Position numbers and translations under genes: made by a program
Origin: Lachnospiraceae bacterium
GTDB lineage: Bacteria; Bacillota; Clostridia; Lachnospirales; Lachnospiraceae
Direction of reading: 5' to 3'
DNA: 57,981 bases
Assembly: GCA_029068555.1 (NCBI GenBank)
Contig: JAIECJ010000134.1
Location: 1 to 57,981 of the forward strand
Shown here: positions 8,990 through 18,229 of the stretch, in pieces
Layout of the letters: every line of letters begins with the position of its first letter
Numbering within the stretch: the first letter of the stretch is position 1
The notes under the pieces: generated by a model
Seen by the model: the letters and a program-made list of their open reading frames with translations, nothing else
Told to the model about the DNA's origin: nothing
The model's database searches: none

Positions 8990-10060
8990 ATGGAAACAAA
9001 AATCGTTGCCATAGAAGGGACGGATGCCCCTGAAAGCATCAGGGAGAAGCTTACAGAAGCGGGAGATATCATTAAGAGGGGAGGGCTTGTAGCTTTTCCT
9101 ACAGAGACAGTATATGGGCTTGGCGGGGACGCGTTAAATCCTCAATCCGCCAGAAAAATATATGCTGCGAAGGGCAGGCCCAGCGACAATCCGTTGATTG
9201 TGCATGTCTCGAATATGGATGATCTTCGAAAAATTGTAAAGGAAATACCACCCAAAGCGGAAGAACTCGCAAGAATGTACTGGCCGGGGCCGCTTACGAT
9301 GATTTTTGAGAAAACAGATCTTGTGCCCTATGAGACAACGGGCGGTCTTGACACGGTTGCGGTGCGGATGCCGGTACACTCTCTTGCAAGCCTTTTTATC
9401 AGCTTTGCAGGGGGATTTGTCGCGGCGCCGAGCGCAAATATTTCCGGCAGGCCAAGCCCGACTCTTGCCAAACATGTCATACAGGACTTGGATGGCAGGA
9501 TTGATATGATTATTGACTCCAGGGGCGCTGATATCGGAATTGAGTCTACAATCGTGGATGTAACCCACAGGGTGCCTGTGATACTGCGCCCGGGAAATAT
9601 CACACAGGGGATGATGTCAAGAATTATCGGGGATGTGGATATGGATGCCGCGGTTTTTGACGGTGAGTCCACACAGGCGCCGAGGGCGCCAGGCATGAAA
9701 TACCGGCATTATGCGCCGAAGGGCGAGCTTGTGATTGTCGAGGGCGACCCGGAAAAGGTGGTTCAATATATCAACAAACAGACCGCAGTGCATGAGGCGG
9801 CAGGAGAACGCACAGGCGTTATCAGTACAGAAGAACAGATTCATAAATATAAGGCTTCCAGCATCAAAAACGCAGGGAGCAGGATTGATACTATGATTAT
9901 AGCAAAACAGCTGTACTCATTTCTGCGCGAATTTGACGATGAAAATGTCTCACATATTTATTCAGAGTGTTTTTCAAACACTTTCGGAGATAAAGGGTAC
10001 GGACAGGCAGTTATGAACAGACTGTTAAAGGCGGCAGGACATAAGGTAATCAAAGTATAG
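8990..10060 (+). CDS. L-threonylcarbamoyladenylate synthase, Sua5/YwlC type
   Basis: This enzyme makes threonylcarbamoyl-AMP from threonine, bicarbonate and ATP, the first step of the universal t6A modification of tRNA. The YrdC-like domain occupies about residues 20-205, with the KRGGLVAFPTETVYGLGG and GRPSDNPLIVHV motifs. The linker GMKYRHYAPK leads into a C-terminal Sua5 domain, so this is the two-domain form (356 residues). The conserved family N-terminus fits ATG 8990, although the ribosome site GGAG is 12 bases away. ATG 8939 is an alternative. Frames further upstream run through the repeat at 8873 and are unlikely to be coding. It is followed closely by rpiB. Confidence 0.9.
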   Translation: METKIVAIEGTDAPESIREKLTEAGDIIKRGGLVAFPTETVYGLGGDALNPQSARKIYAAKGRPSDNPLIVHVSNMDDLRKIVKEIPPKAEELARMYWPGPLTMIFEKTDLVPYETTGGLDTVAVRMPVHSLASLFISFAGGFVAAPSANISGRPSPTLAKHVIQDLDGRIDMIIDSRGADIGIESTIVDVTHRVPVILRPGNITQGMMSRIIGDVDMDAAVFDGESTQAPRAPGMKYRHYAPKGELVIVEGDPEKVVQYINKQTAVHEAAGERTGVISTEEQIHKYKASSIKNAGSRIDTMIIAKQLYSFLREFDDENVSHIYSECFSNTFGDKGYGQAVMNRLLKAAGHKVIKV

Positions 10061-10090
10061 TTTATAGTGTAAATTATGGAGGATAACGAT

Positions 10091-10540
10091 ATGATAGCAA
10101 TTGGAAGTGACCATGGCGGGTATGATTTGAAACAGGAGATTATAAACTATCTCAAAGAGAATAATCTGGAGTATATGGATTTTGGCTGTTACGGAAAAGA
10201 TTCCTGTGACTATCCGGCATTTGGACAGGCTGTAGCGAAGGCTGTCGCTTCAGGTGAATGCGAGCGCGGTATTGTGGTCTGCACGACAGGAATTGGTATA
10301 TCTATTACAGCGAATAAAGTGAAGGGTGTGCGCTGTGCGCTGTGCTCGGATACCCTGTCTGCGAAGCTGACAAGAGAACATAACAATGCAAATGTGCTTG
10401 CACTTGGCGGGGGAATTGTAGGAACCAATCTTGGACTGAGTATTGTTGAGACTTTTTTGCATACATCGTTTCCGGGAGAGGAAAAGCACTGCAGGAGAGT
10501 GGCTGCAATCCAGGCATTGGAAGAAGAAATGATGAAATAA
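10091..10540 (+). CDS. rpiB: Ribose-5-phosphate isomerase B
   Basis: RpiB interconverts ribose 5-phosphate and ribulose 5-phosphate in the pentose phosphate pathway. The 149-residue protein shows the family signature GSDHGGYDLK at its start, the catalytic-cysteine region VVCTTGIGISITANK and the HNNANVLALGGG block. ATG 10091 follows GGAGG by eight bases; an upstream ATG at 10076 overlaps the ribosome site. It lies 30 bases after the Sua5 gene, a pairing common in Firmicutes, and probably shares its transcript. Confidence 0.94.
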   Translation: MIAIGSDHGGYDLKQEIINYLKENNLEYMDFGCYGKDSCDYPAFGQAVAKAVASGECERGIVVCTTGIGISITANKVKGVRCALCSDTLSAKLTREHNNANVLALGGGIVGTNLGLSIVETFLHTSFPGEEKHCRRVAAIQALEEEMMK

Positions 10541-10552
10541 TATGTTGGCCTG

Positions 10553-10609
10553 TGTGAAATCAGAGATTTTACATGGCAAATTTGTGCAAAGACACAAATT
10601 CACGGGAAT
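10553..10609 (+). repeat. Two-hairpin intergenic element, copy 2
   Basis: It matches 8873-8930 over its full length with scattered substitutions that keep both stems. The first stem is TGTGAAATC-AGA-GATTTTACA and the second is TTTGTG-CAAAGA-CACAAA. It lies between rpiB and the hydrolase gene. Confidence 0.6.
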
Positions 10610-10640
10610 TTGGTTATTGCGTGGAGGGATAAAGGAATTC

Positions 10641-11810
10641 ATGAAAGCGTCATATAAACGGCCGGTGGCGGTGGTGCTCGCAGCAGTGATTGCTGTGCTA
10701 TCCGCTGCAAGTGTGTCAAGACCTGTATATGCTGAGACGACACTCGAGCGGCTGCAAAAGGCAAAAGCAGAGAAAGAAAGGACGGAAGATGCAAAAGAGG
10801 ACACAGAAGACAGAAAAGAGTCTCTGCAGATTACAAAAAATTCATTGTTAGGACAGCTTAGTGCGCTCAATGATGATTTGGCAGATGTGAGCACAAGGCT
10901 TGAGGGTATTGAAGCGGACATAGCGGCAAAGGAAACAGAGATTGAACAGACAGAGGCAGAGCTTGAGGAGGCTGTCCGCATACAGGATGAACAGTATGCC
11001 AATATGAAAATACGCATCAAGGCAATGTATGAACAGGGAGGTAATGACAATTATCTGAATATCTTGTTTTCCGCCACTAATTTTTCGGATTTCCTGAATA
11101 AAAGCGACTATATTGATCATATCAACCAGTATGACCAGAAAATGCTAAAGCAGTTTACCCAGACCAGAAAGCATGTCGAAGAGACAAAGGCGCGCCTTGA
11201 GGAGGAGCTTGTGGCGCTCAATGATCTGAAAGCAGAGGCAGAGGCGGAGAAAGGAAAGGTAGCCGGGCTTGTGAATCAGACATCTGCGAATGTGGCAGCT
11301 TATTCCAGCCAGATTGCGGATGCGGAGGCAACCATAGATGCACTTGAGTCTATGATCAGTGAGCAGGAGCAGGATATTGCGGCGCTTCAGAAGCAGTATG
11401 AGGAGGAGCTTGCGAAATCACGTCTGGCAGCAAAGTCAAAGTGGCGCGATATATCGGAGGTCACTTTTGAGGAGGGAGATCGCAAGCTGATGGCGAATAT
11501 TATATACTGCGAGGCTGGCGGGGAACCATACGCAGGGCAGGTTGCGGTAGGTGCAGTAGTCATTAACAGGGTGCTTAGTTCCGTATACCCGAATACCGTA
11601 GTGGGGGTTGTCTATCAGAAAAAACAATTTTCTCCAGTTGCAAGCGGACGTCTGGCACTGGCGCTGGCAAACGATTCTGCAACAGCAAGCTGCTATCAGG
11701 CAGCAGACGAGGCGATGAGCGGCGCTACCAATGTGGGGCAGTGCGTTTATTTTAGAACACCGATACCAGGGCTCGAGGGAATAAGGATTGGCGGACATAT
11801 TTTTTATTAG
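10641..11810 (+). CDS. Exported coiled-coil cell wall hydrolase (SleB-type domain)
   Basis: This 389-residue protein begins with a signal peptide (cleavage after about VYAET), then a long Glu/Lys/Ala-rich coiled coil (about residues 35-265) like the N-terminus of PcsB/CwlO-type hydrolases. The C-terminal 120 residues form a Hydrolase_2 (SleB-like) domain containing the YCEAGGEPYAGQVAVGAVVINR motif region, whose glutamate is the predicted catalytic acid of this lytic transglycosylase-like fold. It likely cleaves peptidoglycan under control of the coiled coil. The start ATG 10641 follows GGAGGGATAAAGG; an upstream in-frame extension runs through the repeat at 10553 and lacks a signal-peptide context. 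Confidence 0.83.
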   Translation: MKASYKRPVAVVLAAVIAVLSAASVSRPVYAETTLERLQKAKAEKERTEDAKEDTEDRKESLQITKNSLLGQLSALNDDLADVSTRLEGIEADIAAKETEIEQTEAELEEAVRIQDEQYANMKIRIKAMYEQGGNDNYLNILFSATNFSDFLNKSDYIDHINQYDQKMLKQFTQTRKHVEETKARLEEELVALNDLKAEAEAEKGKVAGLVNQTSANVAAYSSQIADAEATIDALESMISEQEQDIAALQKQYEEELAKSRLAAKSKWRDISEVTFEEGDRKLMANIIYCEAGGEPYAGQVAVGAVVINRVLSSVYPNTVVGVVYQKKQFSPVASGRLALALANDSATASCYQAADEAMSGATNVGQCVYFRTPIPGLEGIRIGGHIFY

Positions 11811-11844
11811 TTCATGGTCATACCATTAGAAAGGCGTTGACAGA

Positions 11845-13113
11845 ATGTACAGAATTGGAATTTTGGAGCATGATGAGAACTACCTTTGGCGGCTTGTAGG
11901 CTTTCTGAAGGAGCATCATAGGGAAAGTTTCGAGATAAATGTGAAAGACGGCGGTTTTGGCCTTGATGCCGTCGATATAAAAACGATAGAGTATGATGCA
12001 CTGTTTTTGGGTGATGGTTTTGAAAATACTGTGATAAAAAGGGCTGAAATTCCGTCCCGCACAGTGGTGGGATATCTTACGGAAAATGATAGCTGCGATG
12101 AGCGGCATATCGGTAAATATCAGAGTATGGAACAGATATACAGACAGATGATAAAACTGTGTGAATCCGGAATGGATTCCGAAAATGATAACATGACAGA
12201 ATCTGTGGAACAGACAGTGAAAGCATATGAGGATTTCCAGGCAGAGGGCGTGACGGAGAATGGGGAAGAGTACCGTGTTTACCATATCGAGGAAAGAATG
12301 GTTGATGGACTTGCTGTCAGAATGCTGTCTGGAAACAGGATAAAAGGGATTCTTCCGGCAAAGTACAGAGATGGCGAGTGGAAAATCCGTGTCACAGGTA
12401 TGAAAAGACTTTGCGATTATATTTGTGAAAACAACAGTGCAAAAGGGAAAGAAATGCTTCTGCGTTTTTTTGCGGATATGATTACGACTGCGCTCAGCCT
12501 TGAGGAGTATATGCTATCCGCAGACAGACTTTTACTAAATCCGAAAGAAATTTTTGTCGGCAAATCCGGTGATGCGATATTGATACCATATATTCCGCTG
12601 AAAAGTGAGGAGAGCAAGGATATCAGACAGTGCCTTGTGGAGATTAGAAGATTGTGTGATATGCTGCTGGCAGGTCTGTCAGGGGAAGTAAAACCGCAGG
12701 CGCCAAAGGAGGATGCATATGGCAGTACGGAGGAGTTTGACGGTCTGAAGAAAAACGCGAGGGACAGCCTGGAACTGAAACAGCGCACGAGGACATCTGG
12801 AAAAGCGGACACAGTGACCTATATTATTCGAAAGCGTACAGGCGAAAAGGTTGTGATTAACCGCAGCCTGTTTAAGATGGGAAAGGATGCATCGTATGTG
12901 GATTACTGCATTAAGGATAATCCTGCAGTGAGCAGAAACCATGCGGATATCGTACAAAAGCCAGATGGATTTTATCTGGTAGACAAGGGTTCGCTCAATC
13001 ACACGTTTATTAACGGCAGGAAACTGGAGGCTGGTGAGTACCGGAAATTGGAGGACGGCTGCCTGATGCAGCTCGCGGACGATGTGTTTGAATTTCGGAG
13101 CCTGACAAAATAA
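11845..13113 (+). CDS. FHA-domain protein with DUF6382-like N-terminus
   Basis: The 422-residue protein ends in a forkhead-associated domain (about residues 327-420) with the phosphothreonine-binding pattern RNHADIV and NHTFINGRKL. The N-terminal 200 residues resemble the DUF6382 domain often fused to FHA in Clostridia, but I recognise this only loosely. FHA domains dock to phosphothreonine made by Hanks-type kinases. A matching phosphatase and kinase follow directly, so this is the likely reader or substrate of the module. The gap to the phosphatase gene is 25 bases. Confidence 0.8.
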   Translation: MYRIGILEHDENYLWRLVGFLKEHHRESFEINVKDGGFGLDAVDIKTIEYDALFLGDGFENTVIKRAEIPSRTVVGYLTENDSCDERHIGKYQSMEQIYRQMIKLCESGMDSENDNMTESVEQTVKAYEDFQAEGVTENGEEYRVYHIEERMVDGLAVRMLSGNRIKGILPAKYRDGEWKIRVTGMKRLCDYICENNSAKGKEMLLRFFADMITTALSLEEYMLSADRLLLNPKEIFVGKSGDAILIPYIPLKSEESKDIRQCLVEIRRLCDMLLAGLSGEVKPQAPKEDAYGSTEEFDGLKKNARDSLELKQRTRTSGKADTVTYIIRKRTGEKVVINRSLFKMGKDASYVDYCIKDNPAVSRNHADIVQKPDGFYLVDKGSLNHTFINGRKLEAGEYRKLEDGCLMQLADDVFEFRSLTK

Positions 13114-13138
13114 AAAAGGCGTATTAGGAGAATGGCAT

Positions 13139-13948
13139 ATGGAATGGCATTATACAGTGGCAGCACAGACAGATGCCGGGACAGTAAAACCCGTAAACCA
13201 GGACAGCCTCACAGTAAAGGTGGCAAATACGAGTTACGGCGAGGCTGCATTTGCAGTTTTGTGCGATGGCATGGGAGGCCTGGATCGGGGGGAAGTGGCA
13301 AGCGCAGTTGCTGTGCGTGTCTATGAGCAGTGGTTTTTAAGGGAATTTCCACATTTTCTGGCAAAAGGATTTTCGGAGAGTGCGCTTGAGCGGATATGGC
13401 ATCAGCTGGCAAATGAATGTAATGCGAGAATTATGGAATATGGCAAAGAGCGCAATGCAGAGATGGGAACAACGCTGACAGCGATGCTTTTGCTTGATGG
13501 GCGTTACTATATTTCGCACATAGGGGATTGCCGTGTTTATGTTATGGGGAATGGGATGGAACAGCTTACGGCAGACCAGACCTATGTGGCGCGGGAGGTT
13601 GCACTCGGGCATATGACGCCAGAACAGGCCCGGAATGATGCGCGCAGAAATGTTCTTTTACAATGCATTGGCATGGTAAGCAGTGTGAAGCCTGATTTTC
13701 TGCAGGGGGATTTGTACGCAGGGGACAGTTTTCTGGTCTGTTCGGACGGCTTCCGGCATAACCTGACAGATGTAGAAGTATATGATTATTGCCATACTGC
13801 ATTTGAGGACATGGACTGGCGTGTGGAAAAAAGACTGGAAAATTCCCATATCATGAACAGGCAGCTGCGGTATCTGATTGATGTGAACAAAGAGCGGGGG
13901 GAACGCGATAATATCTCGGCAATTCTTGCCAAAGCAGTCAACTCGTGA
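13139..13948 (+). CDS. PP2C-family serine/threonine protein phosphatase
   Basis: This 269-residue cytoplasmic PPM phosphatase would reverse phosphorylation by the kinase encoded next. Metal-binding and catalytic residues are present: D22 in VNQDS, D43-G44 in CDGMGG, D203 in CSDGF and D257-N258 in RDNIS. The MGTTLTAMLL and SHIGDCRVY blocks are typical of the Stp1/PrpC family. The start ATG 13139 lies eight bases after AGGAG. The gene sits between the FHA and kinase genes, the usual arrangement in Firmicutes. Confidence 0.93.
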   Translation: MEWHYTVAAQTDAGTVKPVNQDSLTVKVANTSYGEAAFAVLCDGMGGLDRGEVASAVAVRVYEQWFLREFPHFLAKGFSESALERIWHQLANECNARIMEYGKERNAEMGTTLTAMLLLDGRYYISHIGDCRVYVMGNGMEQLTADQTYVAREVALGHMTPEQARNDARRNVLLQCIGMVSSVKPDFLQGDLYAGDSFLVCSDGFRHNLTDVEVYDYCHTAFEDMDWRVEKRLENSHIMNRQLRYLIDVNKERGERDNISAILAKAVNS

Positions 13949-13995
13949 GGATGATGTTCCGGCAATAAATTATTACTGGTTAGGATAAAATTAAT

Positions 13996-15684
13996 ATGTT
14001 AAAAATAGGCACCGTCATTGACGGTAAGTATAAAATACTGAATGAAATAGGCCATGGTGGTATGAGCAATGTCTATCTTGCAATAAATGAAAAAGCAAAT
14101 AAGCCATGGGCGGTCAAGGAGGTCCGAAAATCCGTCAACAGGGATTTTGAGCTGTTGAAGCAGAGTCTGATTATGGAGACAGACCTGTTGAAAAAATTGA
14201 AACATCCAAATCTTCCAAGTATCATTGATGTCATCGACTCCGATGAAAATTTTCTCATTGTTATGGACTATATAGAAGGGAATACGCTTGAGAGACTTCT
14301 TGCAGAGGAAGGCGCACAGCCACAGGAAAAAGTGGCTGACTGGGCCTTACAGTTATGTGATGTGCTGGATTATCTGCATACAAGACCAGTGCCTGTTATC
14401 TACAGGGACATGAAGCCTTCCAATATTATGCTCAAATCAGACGGGAGTGTTGTGTTAATTGATTTTGGCACGGCACGTGAGTTTAAAGACAAAAACGTGT
14501 CAGACACAATCTGGCTGGGAACCAAGGGATATGCAGCTCCGGAACAGTTCGGCGGCATGGGGCAGACGGATGCCCGCACGGATATTTTCTGTCTGGGGAC
14601 GACACTGTATCATCTGTTGACCGGTCACAATCCGTCAGAACCGCCCTATGAATTATATCCGATAACCAGATGGAATGAGCGCCTTTCGACTGGTCTGGAG
14701 CAAATCATAGCCAAGTGTACACGGAAAAATCCAGACGACAGATACCAGACGGTCAGAGAACTGCGCTATGACCTTGTGCACTACCATGATTTGGAGATTC
14801 AGGCACAACGCAGATACCGCAGCAGGCTCAGGCTGTTTGGAGCAGCTGCCGCACTCTCCCTTTTATGTGCGTTTGGCGGGATGGGCTTTTCTGTGGCGGC
14901 AGGAAAGAAGCAGGGTGACGAGTATCAGGACTACATGCATATGGCGGAGATTTCACCAGATTCTGTGGCGGCATGCAGACTGTATATGGATGCGGTTGCC
15001 GTGGATGAGACAAGGGGAGAGGCATATCATGCTTTTTATAAAAAGGCTGTCGAGGATGGCGTTTTTAGTGATGCGGAGGAAGAGTTGATTCTGAAGCTGG
15101 GCATCAGCACGCACAAGTATTTGCAGAGCTTTCAGAAAAAGAATGCAAAGGAGTATGCGGATTTCTGCTATGAGATGGGGAATGCTTACTGGTACTACTA
15201 TGAGCATGAGGAAAACAGGCAGTCGCGGGCAGTCAGCTGGTTTCAGGCGGCCATGGATTATTATGGGAATGATGCTGCAAGGGCAGCAGAGCATAAAAGG
15301 TGCAGGTTGTATGTGGAGCTTGGCACATTTTATAAAAGTGTGATTGCTTCCCAGATAGATGGTACAGATGCCACGATATACGGAGAGTACTGGCGGAGTC
15401 TCACAGAACTAAAGGCTTTGAATGACGCGGAACCCGACAGGGAGATTATTACGCTGCGCATATACAGGGAAATAGCGTCCAGGGTGGTCGAGTATGTGGG
15501 ATATTTCAAGGAAGATGGCGTGACGGGTGAAGAGATTGTTTCGATGCTCAATGAGATAGAGGATGATTTGTGTGAAATGGAACAGAGGGCAACGAGTGCT
15601 GTCCAAGAGGAGATAGGAACAATCCGCTGGATTATCGACGGAGCACATAAGATGGTGCGTGCGGCTTATAAAATAAAACAGTAA
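13996..15684 (+). CDS. Membrane Ser/Thr protein kinase with extracytoplasmic TPR-like tail
   Basis: The N-terminal 265 residues are a Hanks-type kinase: glycine loop GHGGMSNVY, catalytic lysine K41 (AVKEV), YRDMKPSN with D138, DFG at D156 and the APE motif in AAPEQF. One membrane helix at about 277-300 is followed by about 260 residues of charged helical sequence that look like TPR-type repeats. There are no PASTA repeats, unlike PknB/PrkC, so it probably does not sense muropeptides directly. It lies 47 bases after the phosphatase gene. A weak AGGA site ten bases upstream supports ATG 13996. Confidence 0.9.
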   Translation: MLKIGTVIDGKYKILNEIGHGGMSNVYLAINEKANKPWAVKEVRKSVNRDFELLKQSLIMETDLLKKLKHPNLPSIIDVIDSDENFLIVMDYIEGNTLERLLAEEGAQPQEKVADWALQLCDVLDYLHTRPVPVIYRDMKPSNIMLKSDGSVVLIDFGTAREFKDKNVSDTIWLGTKGYAAPEQFGGMGQTDARTDIFCLGTTLYHLLTGHNPSEPPYELYPITRWNERLSTGLEQIIAKCTRKNPDDRYQTVRELRYDLVHYHDLEIQAQRRYRSRLRLFGAAAALSLLCAFGGMGFSVAAGKKQGDEYQDYMHMAEISPDSVAACRLYMDAVAVDETRGEAYHAFYKKAVEDGVFSDAEEELILKLGISTHKYLQSFQKKNAKEYADFCYEMGNAYWYYYEHEENRQSRAVSWFQAAMDYYGNDAARAAEHKRCRLYVELGTFYKSVIASQIDGTDATIYGEYWRSLTELKALNDAEPDREIITLRIYREIASRVVEYVGYFKEDGVTGEEIVSMLNEIEDDLCEMEQRATSAVQEEIGTIRWIIDGAHKMVRAAYKIKQ

Positions 15685-15725
15685 CGTGTGTGAAAAAGAA
15701 TTTTACAGGAATAAGGAGCGCAGGA

Positions 15726-16109
15726 ATGAGTATAGCGGATATGACAAATGTGTCCTGTTTTTTGTTTGCTGTTTCTGGTTTGGCGGGAATGGCGGCAGTG
15801 GCATTATTTTTTGTCCTGGACATCTCAAGGTGCTGGAGAATGGTATCGGGAAAGATACCTGTGCACATAAAAAAACAGAAAACAGATATAATAAAGACAG
15901 AAAAAATCAGCGGTTCAGAAGCGGCTGGGGAATGTGATGCAACCGTTGCGCTGGGAGGCCGGACAGAATATGTTCTATCTCATGACAGGGAAGAAGTGAT
16001 ATGCCGAGGAACAGCGGAGGGGATGGAGCGGACAGCGTTGCTTGGCCTTGAGGATAGGAGAATGATACTGATACAGGATATTGTCTATATCCAGGGGGAG
16101 AAATCATAA
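15726..16109 (+). CDS. Small membrane protein at the end of the FHA/kinase cluster
   Basis: I do not recognise this 127-residue protein. It has one hydrophobic helix at about residues 10-32 and a basic then mixed cytoplasmic tail that includes beta-rich sequence near the end (RMILIQDIVYIQG). ATG 15726 follows AAGGAG by seven bases; an upstream in-frame GTG at 15690 has no ribosome site. Position directly after the kinase suggests it is a partner or substrate of that module. It is shorter than other genes in the operon and could also be a degenerate FHA-like protein. Confidence 0.6.
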   Translation: MSIADMTNVSCFLFAVSGLAGMAAVALFFVLDISRCWRMVSGKIPVHIKKQKTDIIKTEKISGSEAAGECDATVALGGRTEYVLSHDREEVICRGTAEGMERTALLGLEDRRMILIQDIVYIQGEKS

Positions 16110-16157
16110 CCAAATTATAACCTTTCTAAAAAAAGAATGAATAAAACAATAAAATAA

Positions 16158-16185
16158 TTGACCATTAGTCATTTTGTGATATACT
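16158..16185 (+). promoter_or_regulatory. Promoter and possible operator of the oleate hydratase gene
   Basis: TTGACC (16158-16163) and TATACT (16180-16185) are separated by 16 bases. The -35 box is part of an inverted repeat TGAC-CATTA-GTCA (16159-16171), a shape often bound by TetR-family repressors. No regulator gene is adjacent. Confidence 0.6.
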
Positions 16186-16226
16186 GTGCTTATCACACAG
16201 AAATGAGCGTTGAAAGGAGAAAAGAA

Positions 16227-18191
16227 ATGGCTAATAAGAATCATGTAAAAATCGGGGTTGCAGCAGCAGCCGCAGTCGCAGCAGGGGCGACTGCTATCGT
16301 ATCAAAAAATAAGAAAGAGGCGCGCAAAAAGGAGGTGGCCGAGAAGGTAAGCAGCTTTCGCAACACGGAGCGCGGCAGATTCGAGAGAAACAGTAAGGGA
16401 ATATACTACAGTAATGGTAATTATGAAGCCTTCGCCCGCCCTTTAAAGCCTGAGGGCGTTGACGATAAATCAGCATACATTGTAGGAAGCGGGCTCGGAG
16501 CACTGGCAGCAGCGTGCTTCCTCGTAAGGGACGGACAGATGAAGGGCGAGCATATTCATGTGCTCGAGGCGATGGATTTGCCTGGCGGCGCATGTGATGG
16601 TATCTACGATCCGTCAAGAGGCTATGTGATGCGCGGCGGCCGTGAGATGGAGAATCACTTTGAATGCCTGTGGGATTTGTTCAGAAGCATTCCTTCAATA
16701 GAAACACCGGGGGTATCAGTGCTCGATGAGTATTACTGGCTGAACAAAAAGGATCCGAATTATTCTCTCTGCCGTGCCACGGTCAGACAGGGTGAGGATG
16801 CACATACGGATGGCAAGTTCAACCTCAGTCAGAAGGGCTGTATGGAGATTATGAAGCTTTTCATGACAAAAGATGAAGATTTATATGACAAGACTATCGA
16901 GGATGTGTTTGATGATGAAGTTTTTAACTCAACATTCTGGTTATATTGGAGAACCATGTTTGCATTTGAAAACTGGCACAGCGCACTTGAGATGAAGCTT
17001 TATTTTCAACGGTTTATTCACCATATCGGCGGACTGCCGGATTTCAGTGCGTTGAAGTTCACAAAATACAACCAGTATGAGTCGCTGATTCTGCCAATGG
17101 TGAAATATCTCGAGGCGGCAGGTGTCACATTCCAGTACAAGACGGAGGTGACCAATGTAATCTTTGAAAAGACTGATGATGGTAAAAAGATCGCAAGAAC
17201 TATTGAGTGCAGGGTGGACGGCAAGGAAACAACGATTTCGCTAACAGAAAATGATCTTGTATTTGTCACAAATGGAAGCTGCACAGAGGGAACCATCTAT
17301 GGTGACCATACCCATGCGCCTGTCGGTAATGCGGAAGTCAGAACAAGCGGTTGCTGGAGCCTGTGGAAAAACATCGCGGCGCAGGATGCATCCTTTGGAC
17401 ACCCTGAGAAATTCTGTTCGGATATTGAGAAGACAAACTGGGAATCCGCTACGGTTACCACGTCAAACCAGCAGATTATAGACCAGATTCAGAAGATTTG
17501 CAAGCGCGACCCGCGCACCGGAAATGTCGTTACCGGCGGTATTGTAAGCTGCATGGATTCCAAGTGGCTTATGAGTTGGACAATCAACAGACAGGGACAG
17601 TTTAAGGAGCAGAAGAAAGATGAAGTATGTGTCTGGGTTTACAGCCTGTTTACGGACGTGGAAGGCGATTATGTGAAGAAGCCGATGAAGGAATGTACTG
17701 GGGAGGAGATTACACAGGAGTGGCTCTATCATCTGGGAATGCCTGTGGAGGATATTCCTGCGCTGGCAAAGGATGAGGCTGTGACAGTTCCTACTATGAT
17801 GCCGTATATCACAGCGTTCTTTATGCCGAGAAGAAAGGGAGACAGACCAGATGTCATCCCTGACGGTTGTGTTAACTTTGCATTCCTCGGACAGTTTGCG
17901 GAGACGCCAAGAGACACTATTTTCACGACGGAGTATTCGGTAAGGACTGCGATGGAGGCAGTATATGGTCTTTTAAAGGTAGACCGCGGCGTGCCGGAAG
18001 TATGGGGCAGTGTGTATGATATCCGCGAACTTCTTGACAGCACTGTGAAACTGATGGATGGAAAATCACCGCTCGACATCGAACTTCCAGGTCCCTTAAA
18101 TGCGTTGAAACTGCCGCTTTTGAAAGCAGTGAAAGGAACAGTGATTGAGAAATTGCTGGTTGACCATGACATTATTCAGAAAAAGAAATAA
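16227..18191 (+). CDS. ohyA: Oleate hydratase (MCRA family)
   Basis: This FAD-dependent enzyme adds water to cis-9 double bonds of oleic and related fatty acids to give 10-hydroxy acids, often a detoxification of host unsaturated fatty acids. The FAD-binding GSGLGALAAA motif is at about residues 87-96, followed by EAMDLPGGACDG and the RGGREMENHFECLWDLF block that carries a key glutamate. The protein is 654 residues, about 60 longer than many homologues. The extra N-terminus contains a hydrophobic Ala/Val-rich segment (about 8-24) followed by lysines, which looks like a membrane anchor. ATG 16227 follows AAAGGAG by seven bases. It is a single-gene unit. Confidence 0.93.
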   Translation: MANKNHVKIGVAAAAAVAAGATAIVSKNKKEARKKEVAEKVSSFRNTERGRFERNSKGIYYSNGNYEAFARPLKPEGVDDKSAYIVGSGLGALAAACFLVRDGQMKGEHIHVLEAMDLPGGACDGIYDPSRGYVMRGGREMENHFECLWDLFRSIPSIETPGVSVLDEYYWLNKKDPNYSLCRATVRQGEDAHTDGKFNLSQKGCMEIMKLFMTKDEDLYDKTIEDVFDDEVFNSTFWLYWRTMFAFENWHSALEMKLYFQRFIHHIGGLPDFSALKFTKYNQYESLILPMVKYLEAAGVTFQYKTEVTNVIFEKTDDGKKIARTIECRVDGKETTISLTENDLVFVTNGSCTEGTIYGDHTHAPVGNAEVRTSGCWSLWKNIAAQDASFGHPEKFCSDIEKTNWESATVTTSNQQIIDQIQKICKRDPRTGNVVTGGIVSCMDSKWLMSWTINRQGQFKEQKKDEVCVWVYSLFTDVEGDYVKKPMKECTGEEITQEWLYHLGMPVEDIPALAKDEAVTVPTMMPYITAFFMPRRKGDRPDVIPDGCVNFAFLGQFAETPRDTIFTTEYSVRTAMEAVYGLLKVDRGVPEVWGSVYDIRELLDSTVKLMDGKSPLDIELPGPLNALKLPLLKAVKGTVIEKLLVDHDIIQKKK

Positions 18192-18229
18192 AATCAAAAG
18201 AAACGGAGTGAATAGTAAGAGGTAGCACG

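Noticed and set aside
9960-9985. Near copy of the GTTTGAAAAAT repeat inside the Sua5 gene
   Set aside because: It encodes family-like residues before GDKGYGQAVMNRL, lacks the CTAGAG arms and is probably chance similarity.
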